DNA of 37,215 bases from an uncultured Burkholderiales bacterium (GCA_903903975.1 CAIVAS010000122.1:1-37215); one strand, 5' to 3'. Shown: positions 7,148 through 15,044, counted from the stretch's first letter. Translations and numbers: made by a program. Notes: a model not told the origin generated them from the letters alone.

Positions 7148-8203
7148 TCAGTCATTCGACTGCGGGTCGCAGCCGGCGCAGGCAGGGTGGGTACGCAGCC
7201 TCGGGTAAACGCCGATCGCGTTGTCGGAAAATATTTTTTTTCTCGACGACGAATCACCGCAACGTGAGGCATCAACATAACGGCGGGTGTCGTCGAAGGC
7301 ATGGCCGGTCATGGGATCGATGCCCTGCACGGCGCCAACCGTCTCGGAGGCGAACAGAATATTTGCGCTCGGCACCACTTCAAGCAGCAGGTCGATGCCC
7401 GGCTGGTGATAGACGCAGGTGTCGAAATACACATTGCGCAGCACCGATTCTTCCAGCGGCGGCAGCCCCATGTCCTGCGCGATGCCGCGATAACGCCCCC
7501 AGTGATAGGGCACTGCACCGCCGCCGTGGGGAATCACGAAACGAAGTGTCGGAAAATCCTTGAACAGATCCGATGTCATGCACTGCACGAACGCGGCCGT
7601 GTCACCGTTGAGATAGTGCGAGGCCACCGCCGGGTTGAAGTTCGGGTTGCACGAACCACTGACATGAATCATCACCGGAATGTCCAGCGACACCAGCTTT
7701 TCATAGAGCGGATACCACCACTGCCGGTCCCATAAGGGTGGGTCGCTCCAGCGTCCGCCGCTGGGGTCCGGATTGAGGTTGGCTGCCACAAAACCCCGCT
7801 CGACCACGCAGCGGTCGAGCTCCTCGAAGACCCGGTCTCGCGGCGGCACGCCGGCAGCCTGAGGAAGTTGGCATGCCGGCGCGAAGCGATCGGGATACAG
7901 GTCACAGGCCCGGGCCACCAGGTCATTGCAGTAGCGTGCCCACACCACGTTGCTGGCTTCGTCGGCGCTGTGGTGGTCCATGCCGATCGCACGCGGCGAG
8001 AAGATCGTCAGATCGATGCCGCGATCATTCATCTTGCGCAGTTGATTGGGCTCGATCCCGGCGCGAATTTCCTGATCGGTGACCAGCGGCGGTGGCTCAT
8101 CGAGCGCCCGCCCGGTTTGCTCGAAATACTCGACCTGTCGCTTGCGAAAACCGGCGACCTGCGGCGGCGTCGTCGTGAAATGGCCGTGAACGTCGATGAT
8201 CAT
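7148..8203 (-). CDS. Amidohydrolase-superfamily protein, probable 4-oxalomesaconate hydratase (LigJ-like)
   Basis: The 351-residue zinc enzyme of the ACMSD/LigJ group probably adds water to 4-oxalomesaconate to give CHA in protocatechuate/gallate meta-cleavage. It starts MIIDVHGHF, with the HxH ligands H6 and H8. It has the LigJ-like stretch NPDPSGGRWSDPP followed by WYPLYEKL, the IHVSGS His, IPHGGGAVPYHWGR, and FASE near the C-terminus. As I recall, LigJ has a Glu at that last position where ACMSD-type decarboxylases have Asp, so this supports a hydratase. I chose the ATG at 8203: it follows a strong GGGGGG ribosome site and removes 19 unconserved residues of the longer frame. It is first in a two-gene minus-strand operon with the RraA-type aldolase. 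The ring-cleavage dioxygenase and the earlier pathway steps are not in the window. Confidence 0.8.
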   Translation of the reverse strand: MIIDVHGHFTTTPPQVAGFRKRQVEYFEQTGRALDEPPPLVTDQEIRAGIEPNQLRKMNDRGIDLTIFSPRAIGMDHHSADEASNVVWARYCNDLVARACDLYPDRFAPACQLPQAAGVPPRDRVFEELDRCVVERGFVAANLNPDPSGGRWSDPPLWDRQWWYPLYEKLVSLDIPVMIHVSGSCNPNFNPAVASHYLNGDTAAFVQCMTSDLFKDFPTLRFVIPHGGGAVPYHWGRYRGIAQDMGLPPLEESVLRNVYFDTCVYHQPGIDLLLEVVPSANILFASETVGAVQGIDPMTGHAFDDTRRYVDASRCGDSSSRKKIFSDNAIGVYPRLRTHPACAGCDPQSND

Positions 8204-8227
8204 TATCTGCCCCCCTTTTTGGATCCA

Positions 8228-8248
8228 GCGTCGATCACTTTTCGACGC
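8228..8248. promoter_or_regulatory. 7-bp inverted repeat upstream of the LigJ-like gene
   Basis: GCGTCGA (8228-8234) and TCGACGC (8242-8248) are exactly complementary around a 7-base spacer. The repeat ends about 25 bases upstream of the leftward start at 8203. It could be a regulator operator or a leader hairpin. Confidence 0.3.
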
Positions 8249-8375
8249 GAATGTTGCCATCGCGGGTTACCTTGTTTCGTTGACTCACCTCATCATCAAT
8301 GCGGTTTAGCGGATCAGCGACAAGCCATCCTCGCACAGGTTGCATGACTGGCTCAGGCGACACGGTCTGCACAGG

Positions 8376-8404
8376 ATTCATCAGCCGCGCGGCTGCTTTA
8401 CAAT
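8376..8404 (+). promoter_or_regulatory. Possible promoter with an embedded palindromic operator for the MaoC-kor operon
   Basis: TACAAT at 8399-8404 is a good -10 match. The only -35 candidate 17 bases upstream (ATTCAT, 8376-8381) is poor. Between them lies the perfect 14-bp palindrome CAGCCGCGCGGCTG at 8382-8395, the position where a repressor or MerR-type activator would act. The match is visual and unscored. Confidence 0.3.
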
Positions 8405-8516
8405 AAGGTCTGGTCAACGGTGCGCTGATCCGGCTTTCCCGTTGCTGGCTGGCTACGCGCGGCGGTGCGCGAAACAATCGAGCGAGGTGCCGCAGTGCGC
8501 CCGCCAGGAGACATCG

Positions 8517-8990
8517 ATGGATGCGCTTCACACCCGATCCAAGGTCACGCTGGATGACATGCACGGCCGTGTCGGCACCGATTTCGGGGCATCAGACTGG
8601 ATGACGATCGATCAGGCCATGATCGACCAGTTTGCAAAACTCACGCACGACGAATACTTCATTCATGTGGATCCGGTACGGGCCGCCAAAGAGACCCCTC
8701 ACGGCGGGACCATCTCGCATGGGTTTCTCACGCTGTCGCTGCTGGCACAGATGGGCTACCAGGTTTGCCCGACGATCGAGGGCACCAAGTCGGGCGTCAA
8801 CTATGGTTTCAACAAGCTGAGGTTTGTCGCACCTGTGCGCAGCGGCAAGCGCGTGCGGGGTCATTTCCGGCTGAAAAATTTCGAGGTGCAGCCGACCCGC
8901 TGGACGACGACCTGGGATGTCAGTATCGAAATTGAAGGGTCAGACAAGCCGGCCATCGTGGCCGAGTGGCTCGGAGCCGGATTTCTGTAG
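8517..8990 (+). CDS. MaoC-like dehydratase / enoyl-CoA hydratase (NodN type)
   Basis: The 157-residue hot-dog-fold protein probably hydrates an enoyl-CoA or related unsaturated acid. The hydratase-2 signature is present: D45 and H50 in THDEYFIHVDPVRA, then GGTISHGFLTLSLL. The ending FxVxIEIEGSDKPAxVAEWL is typical of NodN/MaoC proteins. The ATG at 8517 has an AGGAG 7 bases upstream, so it is preferred over the longer open frame. It begins a plus-strand unit; the 109-bp gap to the oxidoreductase genes shows no clear terminator, so co-transcription is plausible. With the CaiB-type CoA-transferase farther right, it suggests that part of the degradation runs on CoA esters. Confidence 0.87.
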   Translation: MDALHTRSKVTLDDMHGRVGTDFGASDWMTIDQAMIDQFAKLTHDEYFIHVDPVRAAKETPHGGTISHGFLTLSLLAQMGYQVCPTIEGTKSGVNYGFNKLRFVAPVRSGKRVRGHFRLKNFEVQPTRWTTTWDVSIEIEGSDKPAIVAEWLGAGFL

Positions 8991-9099
8991 TCAGCAAGCC
9001 CGCGGGTCTGCGCGACGGTACGCCAGACGCGCTGCTTGAGGTGTCGATTCAAGACGCAGGCTCGGCGGTCGTCGCCGAATCGAAAAGGGAGACAGCATT

Positions 9100-10944
9100 T
9101 TGAAGCCAACAAAAACCACTGATCCGGCGTATTTCCACAAGGTCGTCGATTGCCAGTGGGCATGTCCCGCACATACCCCTGTTCCCGAGTACATCCGACT
9201 GATCGCTCAGGGTCGTTACGACGATGCCTACATGGTCAACTGGGTGAGCAATGTGTTCCCGGGCATCCTGGGACGCACCTGCGATCGGCCTTGCGAGCCG
9301 GCCTGCAGACGCGGGCGGGTCGAGGAAAAAAACTTTTCGAAGCCCGAGCCGATCGCCATCTGCCGGCTAAAGCGCGTAGCGGCCGATTACAAGGGTGTCG
9401 ACGGCGTGCGCGCCATGATGCCAACGCCACTGCCGAGCAACGGCAAAAAGATTGCCTGTGTCGGCGCAGGCCCCGCTTCGCTGACGGTCGCGCGCGACCT
9501 GGCGACTCAGGGCTATGAAGTCACGGTCTTCGAGGGTGAGCAAAAGGCCGGCGGCTTCATGTGGACCCAGATTCCCCGGTTCCGTCTGCCCGAGACCGTC
9601 ATCGACGAAGAGACCGGCTATATCTTTTCACTCGGGGTGGATTTTCGCGGCAACCATCGCATTGAATCGATGAAGGCCCTGATGGCCGAGCCCTGGGATG
9701 CGATCTTTGTCGGATGCGGGGCGCCGCGCGGTCGTGACCTCGATCTGCCCGGACGCAACGAGGCGCGTGCCTCGATCCACATCGGCATCGATTGGCTGGC
9801 ATCGGTCTCATTCGGGCATGTCGAGAAAGTCGGCCGTCGCGTGATCGTGCTCGGCGGCGGAAACACCGCGATGGACTGCTGCCGGTCGGCCCTCCGTCTG
9901 GGTGCAAGCGATGTCAAGGTCATCGTGCGAAGTGGCTTCGATGAAATGAAGGCCTCGCCGTGGGAGAAGGAGGACGCGATTCATGAAGGCATACCGATCA
10001 TCAACTATCACGTCCCCAAGGCCTATCTGCATGATGCTCAGGGCAAGCTGACCGGCATGAGCTTTGAGGTCGTCAAGGCGGTTTACGATGACAAGGGCAA
10101 TCGCAGTCTGGTGCCGACCGGCGAACCCGAGGCCATCTTCGATTGCGATGATGTCCTGATCGCCGTCGGTCAGGAAAATGCCTTTCCCTGGATCGAGCGT
10201 GACTCGGGCGTCGATTTCGACAAATGGGGCTTGCCTGTCCTGACCGCCGAGACCTTTCAGTCGGTCAGTGCGCCGCGGGTGTTTTTCGGCGGTGACTCGG
10301 CCTACGGCCCGAAGAACATCATTACCGCAGTGGCGCACGGCCATGAGGCGGCAGTCTCGATCGACCGGATGCTCAACAACGAAGACGTCACACGCCGCCC
10401 CGGGCCGATCGTCAATCTCGTTTCTCAGAAAATGGGCATCCACGAGTGGAGTTACGACAACTCGGTCAGCAACGACTTGCGCCACAAAGTGCCATGGGAG
10501 AAGGCCGAAAAAGCGCTGGCCAGCATCAAGGTCGAGGTTGAACTGGGTTTCGACCTGAAGGCGGCCTATGAGGAAGCCGAGCGTTGCCTCAACTGTGATG
10601 TCCAGACCGTTTTCAACGACAAGCTGTGCATTGAATGCGATGCCTGTGTCGACATCTGTCCGATGGACTCGATTACCTTTGCCCCGAATGGGGATGAGTC
10701 CGATCTGCGCAGCCGACTGAGTGCGCCTGCCACCAATACCTCGCAAGACCTGTATGTGAGCGCCCAATTGAAGACGCAGCGTGTGATGGTCAAAGATGAG
10801 GATGTGTGTCTGCACTGCGGACTGTGCGCCGAGCGCTGCCCGACCGGCGCATGGGATATGCAGAAATTCCTGCTCAACACCACCAAGGCGGGCGCGTCTT
10901 GCCGTGACAGCGCCCTGACCGCAAGCATGGAGGCCACCGTATGA
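9100..10944 (+). CDS. FAD/NAD(P)H-dependent Fe-S oxidoreductase subunit of a 2-oxoacid oxidoreductase (GltD-like with C-terminal ferredoxin domain)
   Basis: The 614-residue electron-transfer subunit probably passes electrons between the oxoacid oxidoreductase core and NAD(P). The N-terminal GltD-type Fe-S region has CQWACPAHTP and CDRPCEPACRRG. The FAD Rossmann loop is CVGAGPASLTVARDLA and the NADPH loop is VLGGGNTAMDCCRSA. FFGGDSAYGPKNIITAVAHG is the usual FAD-ribityl motif. The C-terminus carries two 4Fe-4S motifs, CIECDACVDICP and CLHCGLCAERCP. The start is an unusual TTG at 9100, supported by an AGGGAG sequence just upstream and by the immediate DPAYFHKVVDC family start. Its stop overlaps the alpha-subunit start (ATGA). 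The arrangement resembles the NADP-linked 2-oxoglutarate oxidoreductase described from aromatic-degrading Azoarcus/Thauera relatives, as I recall it. Confidence 0.88.
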   Translation: MKPTKTTDPAYFHKVVDCQWACPAHTPVPEYIRLIAQGRYDDAYMVNWVSNVFPGILGRTCDRPCEPACRRGRVEEKNFSKPEPIAICRLKRVAADYKGVDGVRAMMPTPLPSNGKKIACVGAGPASLTVARDLATQGYEVTVFEGEQKAGGFMWTQIPRFRLPETVIDEETGYIFSLGVDFRGNHRIESMKALMAEPWDAIFVGCGAPRGRDLDLPGRNEARASIHIGIDWLASVSFGHVEKVGRRVIVLGGGNTAMDCCRSALRLGASDVKVIVRSGFDEMKASPWEKEDAIHEGIPIINYHVPKAYLHDAQGKLTGMSFEVVKAVYDDKGNRSLVPTGEPEAIFDCDDVLIAVGQENAFPWIERDSGVDFDKWGLPVLTAETFQSVSAPRVFFGGDSAYGPKNIITAVAHGHEAAVSIDRMLNNEDVTRRPGPIVNLVSQKMGIHEWSYDNSVSNDLRHKVPWEKAEKALASIKVEVELGFDLKAAYEEAERCLNCDVQTVFNDKLCIECDACVDICPMDSITFAPNGDESDLRSRLSAPATNTSQDLYVSAQLKTQRVMVKDEDVCLHCGLCAERCPTGAWDMQKFLLNTTKAGASCRDSALTASMEATV

Positions 10945-12791
10945 AGCGTATCGAGGCGGTCAACGATTTCGTCATCAAATTTGCCAACGTCAATGGCTCG
11001 GGTTCGGCCTCGGCTAACGAGCTGTTCGCCAAGTCGATCCTGCGCATGGGTGTGCCGGTCAGCCCGCGCAACATTTTTCCCTCCAACATCCAGGGCTTGC
11101 CGACCTGGTATGAGGTTCGTGTGACCGAGCGAGGCTGGCTGGGGCGGCGAGGCGGCATCGACATGATGGTCGCCATGAATCCTCAGACCTGGACGCAGGA
11201 TGTGGCCGAGATCGAGCCGGGTGGCTATCTGTTCTATGACAGCACGCGGCCACTGCCCGAAAGCGCCTTTCGTGACGATATCCATGTCATCGGCATGCCG
11301 GTCACAGCCATCTGCAACGCCGCTTACGAAGACCCGCGCCAGCGAACCCTGTTCAAGAACATCATGGTGCTGGGCGCACTGTCTGTGCTGCTGGAGGTCG
11401 ATGCTGGCGTCGTCGAAAAACTTTTTTCCGAACAGTACAAAGGCAAGGAGCGCTTGCTCGAGTCGAATGTGCGGGCGCTGCAATCAGGGCGGTCGTTTGC
11501 AACCGAGCATCTGCAAGCGCCGATCGGTCTGAGGGTGCGTCGTGCCGATGCAGTCGGCAACCGGATCTTCATGGAAGGCAATGCCGCCGCGGCGCTGGGT
11601 GCGGTCTATGGTGGGGCGACGGTATGCGCCTGGTATCCGATTACCCCGTCGTCATCGGTTGCCGAAGCCTTCCAGTCCTACTGCAAGAAATTCCGTCACG
11701 ACGAAAAAAGCGGCGAAGCCAACTACGCCATTGTTCAGGCTGAAGACGAAATTGCCTCGGTTGGCATCATTACTGGCGCAGGCTGGAACGGTGCGCGTGC
11801 ATTTACCGCGACCTCGGGCCCCGGCGTGTCGCTCATGACCGAGTTCATCGGTCTGGCCTATTTCGCCGAGATCCCGTTTGTGATCATCGATGTGCAGCGT
11901 GGCGGCCCTTCCACCGGGATGCCCACACGGACGCAGCAAGCCGACCTGGTGGCCAGCGCTTATGCCTCGCATGGTGATACCAAGCACGTGATGCTTTTGC
12001 CCCAGGATCCGGCCGAATGCTTCGAGCATTCAGCGACCGCACTCGATCTGGCCGAGCGCCTGCAGACGCCGGTGTTCGTGATGACCGATCTGGATATCGG
12101 CATGAACCAGCGTCTGTGCGAGCCCTTGCAGTGGGACGATGATCGTCGCTACGACCGTGGCAAGGTCCTCAGCGCCGAGCAACTCGAGGCAGGCTTCGAC
12201 TTTGGCCGCTACAAGGATGTCGATGGCGATGGCATCCCCTGGCGCACGCTGCCGGGTACGCATCCCAGCAAAGGCAGCTATTTCACGCGAGGCACGACAC
12301 GTGATCCTTATGCCCGGTACTCGGAATCCGGGAACGATTACATCTATAACGTGCAGCGCCTGCTCAAGAAATTCGAGACCGCTGCCAATATGGTGCCGGC
12401 CCCGATCGTGCGAGCTGCAGCCCAGCGCACGCGAATGGGCGTGATCTACTTTGGCTCCACCGCCCCGGCGATGGACGAGGCGCTGGAGGCCCTATCGGTC
12501 GAGGGTGTTCATCTGGACGCCATGCGTCTGCGGGCGTTCCCGTTTCCGTCGAGCGTGCTCGATTTCATCGCGTCGCACGACCAGGTGTTTGTGGTCGAGC
12601 AAAACCGCGACGCGCAGATGCGCACGCTGCTGATCAATGAGCTCGACGTCGACCCGGCCAAGATGGTTCGCGTGCTTCACTACGACGGCACACCCATCAC
12701 CGCCAGGTTCATTACCCAGACCATTCTCACCCACACCGGGCGGCCTGCCGCTCTACCGCAGCGCTCTGATGTGAAAGAGGCCGTCAAATGA
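10941..12791 (+). CDS. 2-oxoacid:acceptor oxidoreductase, fused gamma-alpha subunit (KorA-like)
   Basis: The 616-residue protein forms the catalytic core with the next gene and oxidatively decarboxylates a 2-oxoacid with CoA. Residues 1 to ~190 are the gamma domain (FANVNGSGSASANELFAKSI, then GGIDMMVAMNP). The alpha domain follows with GNAAAALGAVYGGATVCAWYPITPSSSVAEAF, the thiamine-pyrimidine half-site of 2-oxoglutarate-type enzymes, and TATSGPGVSLMTEFIGLA. The C-terminal transketolase-C-like domain contains VVEQNRDAQMR. Both start and stop overlap the neighbouring genes by ATGA, which indicates matched expression of all three subunits. The fused gamma-alpha layout and the YPITPSS motif fit 2-oxoglutarate oxidoreductases best, but branched-chain or aromatic oxoacids are possible. 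Confidence 0.9.
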   Translation: MKRIEAVNDFVIKFANVNGSGSASANELFAKSILRMGVPVSPRNIFPSNIQGLPTWYEVRVTERGWLGRRGGIDMMVAMNPQTWTQDVAEIEPGGYLFYDSTRPLPESAFRDDIHVIGMPVTAICNAAYEDPRQRTLFKNIMVLGALSVLLEVDAGVVEKLFSEQYKGKERLLESNVRALQSGRSFATEHLQAPIGLRVRRADAVGNRIFMEGNAAAALGAVYGGATVCAWYPITPSSSVAEAFQSYCKKFRHDEKSGEANYAIVQAEDEIASVGIITGAGWNGARAFTATSGPGVSLMTEFIGLAYFAEIPFVIIDVQRGGPSTGMPTRTQQADLVASAYASHGDTKHVMLLPQDPAECFEHSATALDLAERLQTPVFVMTDLDIGMNQRLCEPLQWDDDRRYDRGKVLSAEQLEAGFDFGRYKDVDGDGIPWRTLPGTHPSKGSYFTRGTTRDPYARYSESGNDYIYNVQRLLKKFETAANMVPAPIVRAAAQRTRMGVIYFGSTAPAMDEALEALSVEGVHLDAMRLRAFPFPSSVLDFIASHDQVFVVEQNRDAQMRTLLINELDVDPAKMVRVLHYDGTPITARFITQTILTHTGRPAALPQRSDVKEAVK

Positions 12792-13843
12792 CCTATATCG
12801 CCAAGCCCCGTCTGCACCATCCCACCCTGACCAAGAACGCGGTCGGCTATACCCGACGTGACTATGAAGGCAAGATTTCGACGCTGTGCGCCGGTTGCGG
12901 CCACGATTCGATCTCCGCGGCCATCATCCAGGCCGTCTGGGAACTCGACGTGCAACCGCACCGGGTGGCCAAGCTCTCGGGCATTGGCTGCTCGAGCAAG
13001 ACGCCTGATTACTTCCTGGGAGCCAGCCACGGATTCAATACCGTGCATGGCCGCATGCCCAGTGTGCTGACCGGTGCCAATCTGGCCAATCGTGAGCTGC
13101 TCTACCTGGGAATCTCGGGCGACGGCGATTCGGCCTCGATCGGGCTGGGTCAGTTCGCCCATGCAATGCGTCGCGGTGTGCGGATGGTCTACATCGTCGA
13201 AAACAATGGTGTCTATGGTCTGACCAAAGGGCAATTCTCGGCAACCGCCGATCGCGGCAGCCGCAGCAAGAAGGGCATGGTCAACAACGATTCGCCGGTC
13301 GATCTGGTGGGGATCGCCATGCAGTTGGGTGCCACCTATGTCGGCCGCGGCTTTTCCGGCGACAAGGCCCAGCTGGTGCCCCTGATCAAGGGCGCGATCA
13401 ATCACGGTGGTGCTGCCTTCATCGATGTCATCAGCCCCTGTGTCGCCTTCAACAACCACGAGGGCAGCACGCGCAGCTACGACCATGTCCGTGCGCACAA
13501 CGAGGCAGTCAGCCGCATCGACTTCATCGATCTGGCCAAAGAAGTGGTGGCTGACCCGGCACCGGGAGAGGTCTTCGAACTGCCTCAGGGCGATGGGTCA
13601 GTCATGCGTTTGCGCAAGCTCGACGTCAATCACAACCCACTCGATCGGCTCGGTGCAATGAATCATATGCACGAGTTGGCCGAGCGAGGTGAAATCGCGA
13701 CGGGTCTGCTTTACGTCGATCCGAACGCCACTGACATGCATGCGGCACTTCAAACCGCGCACGTGCCGCTGAATCGGCTCGATGAATCGACCTTGTGTCC
13801 CGGTTCGATCGCACTGGCCCGATTCAACGACAGTCTGCGCTGA
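12788..13843 (+). CDS. 2-oxoacid:acceptor oxidoreductase, beta subunit (KorB-like)
   Basis: The 351-residue thiamine-diphosphate and Fe-S subunit completes the core. C34 and C37 (LCAGCGHD), C68 (GIGCSSKTP) and C218 (SPCVAFN) match the four ligands of the beta-subunit 4Fe-4S cluster. The ThDP-Mg motif is GDGDS at 111-115 with ENNGVYGLTKGQ following at 138-149. GASHGFNTVHGRM is also characteristic of KorB. It is slightly longer than minimal KorB (about 280-300 residues) because of a C-terminal tail. ATGA overlap joins it to the alpha-subunit gene, and no promoter or terminator breaks the set. It ends the plus-strand unit; the following 316 bp hold a palindrome and a hairpin. Confidence 0.9.
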   Translation: MTYIAKPRLHHPTLTKNAVGYTRRDYEGKISTLCAGCGHDSISAAIIQAVWELDVQPHRVAKLSGIGCSSKTPDYFLGASHGFNTVHGRMPSVLTGANLANRELLYLGISGDGDSASIGLGQFAHAMRRGVRMVYIVENNGVYGLTKGQFSATADRGSRSKKGMVNNDSPVDLVGIAMQLGATYVGRGFSGDKAQLVPLIKGAINHGGAAFIDVISPCVAFNNHEGSTRSYDHVRAHNEAVSRIDFIDLAKEVVADPAPGEVFELPQGDGSVMRLRKLDVNHNPLDRLGAMNHMHELAERGEIATGLLYVDPNATDMHAALQTAHVPLNRLDESTLCPGSIALARFNDSLR

Positions 13844-14061
13844 GCGATAACAGCTGGTCGGCCCCCAAAATTGCCGAAGGCATCTCGTCAAAATAGCCGA
13901 TCCAAGCTGATGCGGGATGTCTACGGAGTACCGGTCTGCGCCGCCCAGTCCAAGGCGGCCTTACCGGCAGCGGCGGATAGGGCGCTGATCACCGTGCCCC
14001 AGCCAAAGCATGTCCAGGGCGAGCAACACCTGCGCGGCAGCAAGTTATCCAGCGAGAAGTC

Positions 14062-14081
14062 TGTTCATTCCGGAATGAACA
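14062..14081. repeat. Perfect 20-bp palindrome
   Basis: TGTTCATTCC is followed directly by its exact reverse complement GGAATGAACA, with no spacer and no mismatch. A 10-bp perfect half-site is the size of a strong operator for a dimeric regulator, or could be a recombination or replication-related site. It is not next to any gene start; both flanking genes end here. Confidence 0.75.
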
Positions 14082-14087
14082 TGTCAC

Positions 14088-14110
14088 CGCACAGCGTCAA
14101 GCGCTGTGCG
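14088..14110. terminator. 9-bp stem hairpin between convergent genes, possible bidirectional terminator
   Basis: CGCACAGCG (14088-14096) pairs perfectly with CGCTGTGCG (14102-14110) around the 5-base loop TCAAG. It sits 6 bases after the 20-bp palindrome and about 50 bases beyond the ferritin gene's stop. Neither strand has a following T-tract, so intrinsic termination is uncertain. Confidence 0.45.
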
Positions 14111-14159
14111 AGCCTCGCCCACACGGCTGTCCCGGTTACCGCATTGTCCCATCGCCAGC

Positions 14160-14825
14160 TCAAGCGGCAAGCCAGTCCCGCAATTCCTCGGCGTGGGATT
14201 GTTCGGTGCCCAGAATCTCCTCGATCATTCTGCGCGTTGAAGAGTCCTTGTCGCCGATCAGAGCAATCATCTGGCTGTAGCTCTCAATCGCAACGCGCTC
14301 GGCGATCAGGTTCGATCTGATCATCGCCTTCAGGTCTTTCGATTCATCGTATGCAGCGTGGCTGCGTCGCATCAGCGAGTCGGGAGAAAAGTCAGGGCTG
14401 CCGCCGAGTTCGACGATCCTTTTTGCCAGCATGTCTGCATGCGCCGTCTCTTCGTTCGCGTGGACCAGGAATTCCTCTGCGATCTTGGGCGACGACAGGC
14501 CTTGAGCAGTGAAATGATGGCGCTTGTAGCGAAGCGCGCAGACCAACTCCGTCGCTAGCGAGTCGTTGAGCAACTTGATGATGTCATTGCGCCAAGGGCC
14601 GAAATGCGGCGTCACCGCACCTTGATCCAAACCGTGCTTGGCTTCCTCTATCGCCTTCAGATTGAGCACCATGCTCCCGTTCGACTTCGCTATTTCGGAT
14701 CCTGCCTCATTGCGCAGCCGATCCTGACCCGGGGGCGGGGACCCTTCGGCGGTGAACTCTGCACCAGGGTTTGCAGCGGTCGGCCTTTTGGAATCACGAA
14801 CAGTTGCATGGGTTGGTTGGGTCAT
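14160..14825 (-). CDS. Ferritin-like (bacterioferritin/Dps-related) protein with N-terminal extension
   Basis: The 221-residue four-helix-bundle protein is likely to oxidise and store iron. Candidate di-iron ligands are in order: E93 (LATELV), E126 and H129 (NEETAHAD), E176/E181 (IAERVAIESY), E208 and H211 (GTEQSHAEE). This matches the ExxH-type ferroxidase centre of bacterioferritin-like proteins. The first ~50 residues are polar and probably disordered, longer than in standard bacterioferritin (about 158 residues). The start at 14825 has CGGAG 7 bases upstream. It stands alone on the minus strand, separated from ridA by hairpins. An iron-handling protein next to an Fe-S-rich oxidoreductase operon may be meaningful, but no shared regulation is visible. 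Confidence 0.8.
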   Translation of the reverse strand: MTQPTHATVRDSKRPTAANPGAEFTAEGSPPPGQDRLRNEAGSEIAKSNGSMVLNLKAIEEAKHGLDQGAVTPHFGPWRNDIIKLLNDSLATELVCALRYKRHHFTAQGLSSPKIAEEFLVHANEETAHADMLAKRIVELGGSPDFSPDSLMRRSHAAYDESKDLKAMIRSNLIAERVAIESYSQMIALIGDKDSSTRRMIEEILGTEQSHAEELRDWLAA

Positions 14826-15004
14826 GGTTGAACTCCGGCTGTGAAAGATTCAAATCTCGTCCCTGTGACCGACATCGCTCTCTGAGCTCAAGAGGCATCC
14901 TGCCGTTCGGGTGGTCTGAAGTCTCGTCTGGCCTGCGGCATTCGTCTGTAGGTAACGAACCCATCTTGCTTGCGTAAGCTGTCCCAAGTCAGCAGCCCAG
15001 CCTT

Positions 15005-15044
15005 TTGCAGCTGTGCTGCAATCAAGGCGCGCTTGCCCGCGCCT
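15005..15044. terminator. Two tandem hairpins downstream of the Rid-family gene
   Basis: AGGCGCG (15025-15031) pairs with CGCGCCT (15038-15044), ending 2 bases from the leftward gene's stop at 15047. A second stem, TTGCAGC (15005-15011) with GCTGCAA (15015-15021), follows. Read leftward they form a likely transcription end, although the T-richness after each stem is weak. Confidence 0.45.

Larger units (their letters stand above)
8204..8516. other. 313-bp divergent intergenic control region
   Basis: This gap separates the LigJ-like gene (leftward) from the MaoC/2-oxoacid oxidoreductase operon (rightward), so both promoters should lie here. It holds an inverted repeat at 8228-8248 close to the leftward start, a perfect palindrome at 8382-8395 inside a possible rightward promoter, and an AGGAG ribosome site at 8505-8509. 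I see no regulator gene and no convincing small open frame. Confidence 0.5.
13844..14159. other. 316-bp convergent intergenic region, no gene seen
   Basis: It lies between the end of the beta-subunit gene and the end of the leftward ferritin-like gene. The only long open frame across it (13871-14320, plus) gives a Ser/Ala/Arg-rich sequence with no recognisable domain and runs antisense into the ferritin gene, so I do not call it. The region contains a perfect 20-bp palindrome (14062-14081) and a 9-bp-stem hairpin (14088-14110). Confidence 0.5.

Noticed and set aside
9808-10815. 335-codon minus-strand frame inside the FAD/Fe-S subunit gene
   Set aside because: Shadow of the gene with clear cofactor and cluster motifs.
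13871-14320. 149-codon plus-strand frame after the beta-subunit gene
   Set aside because: No domain, compositionally odd, and antisense to the ferritin-like gene at its end.
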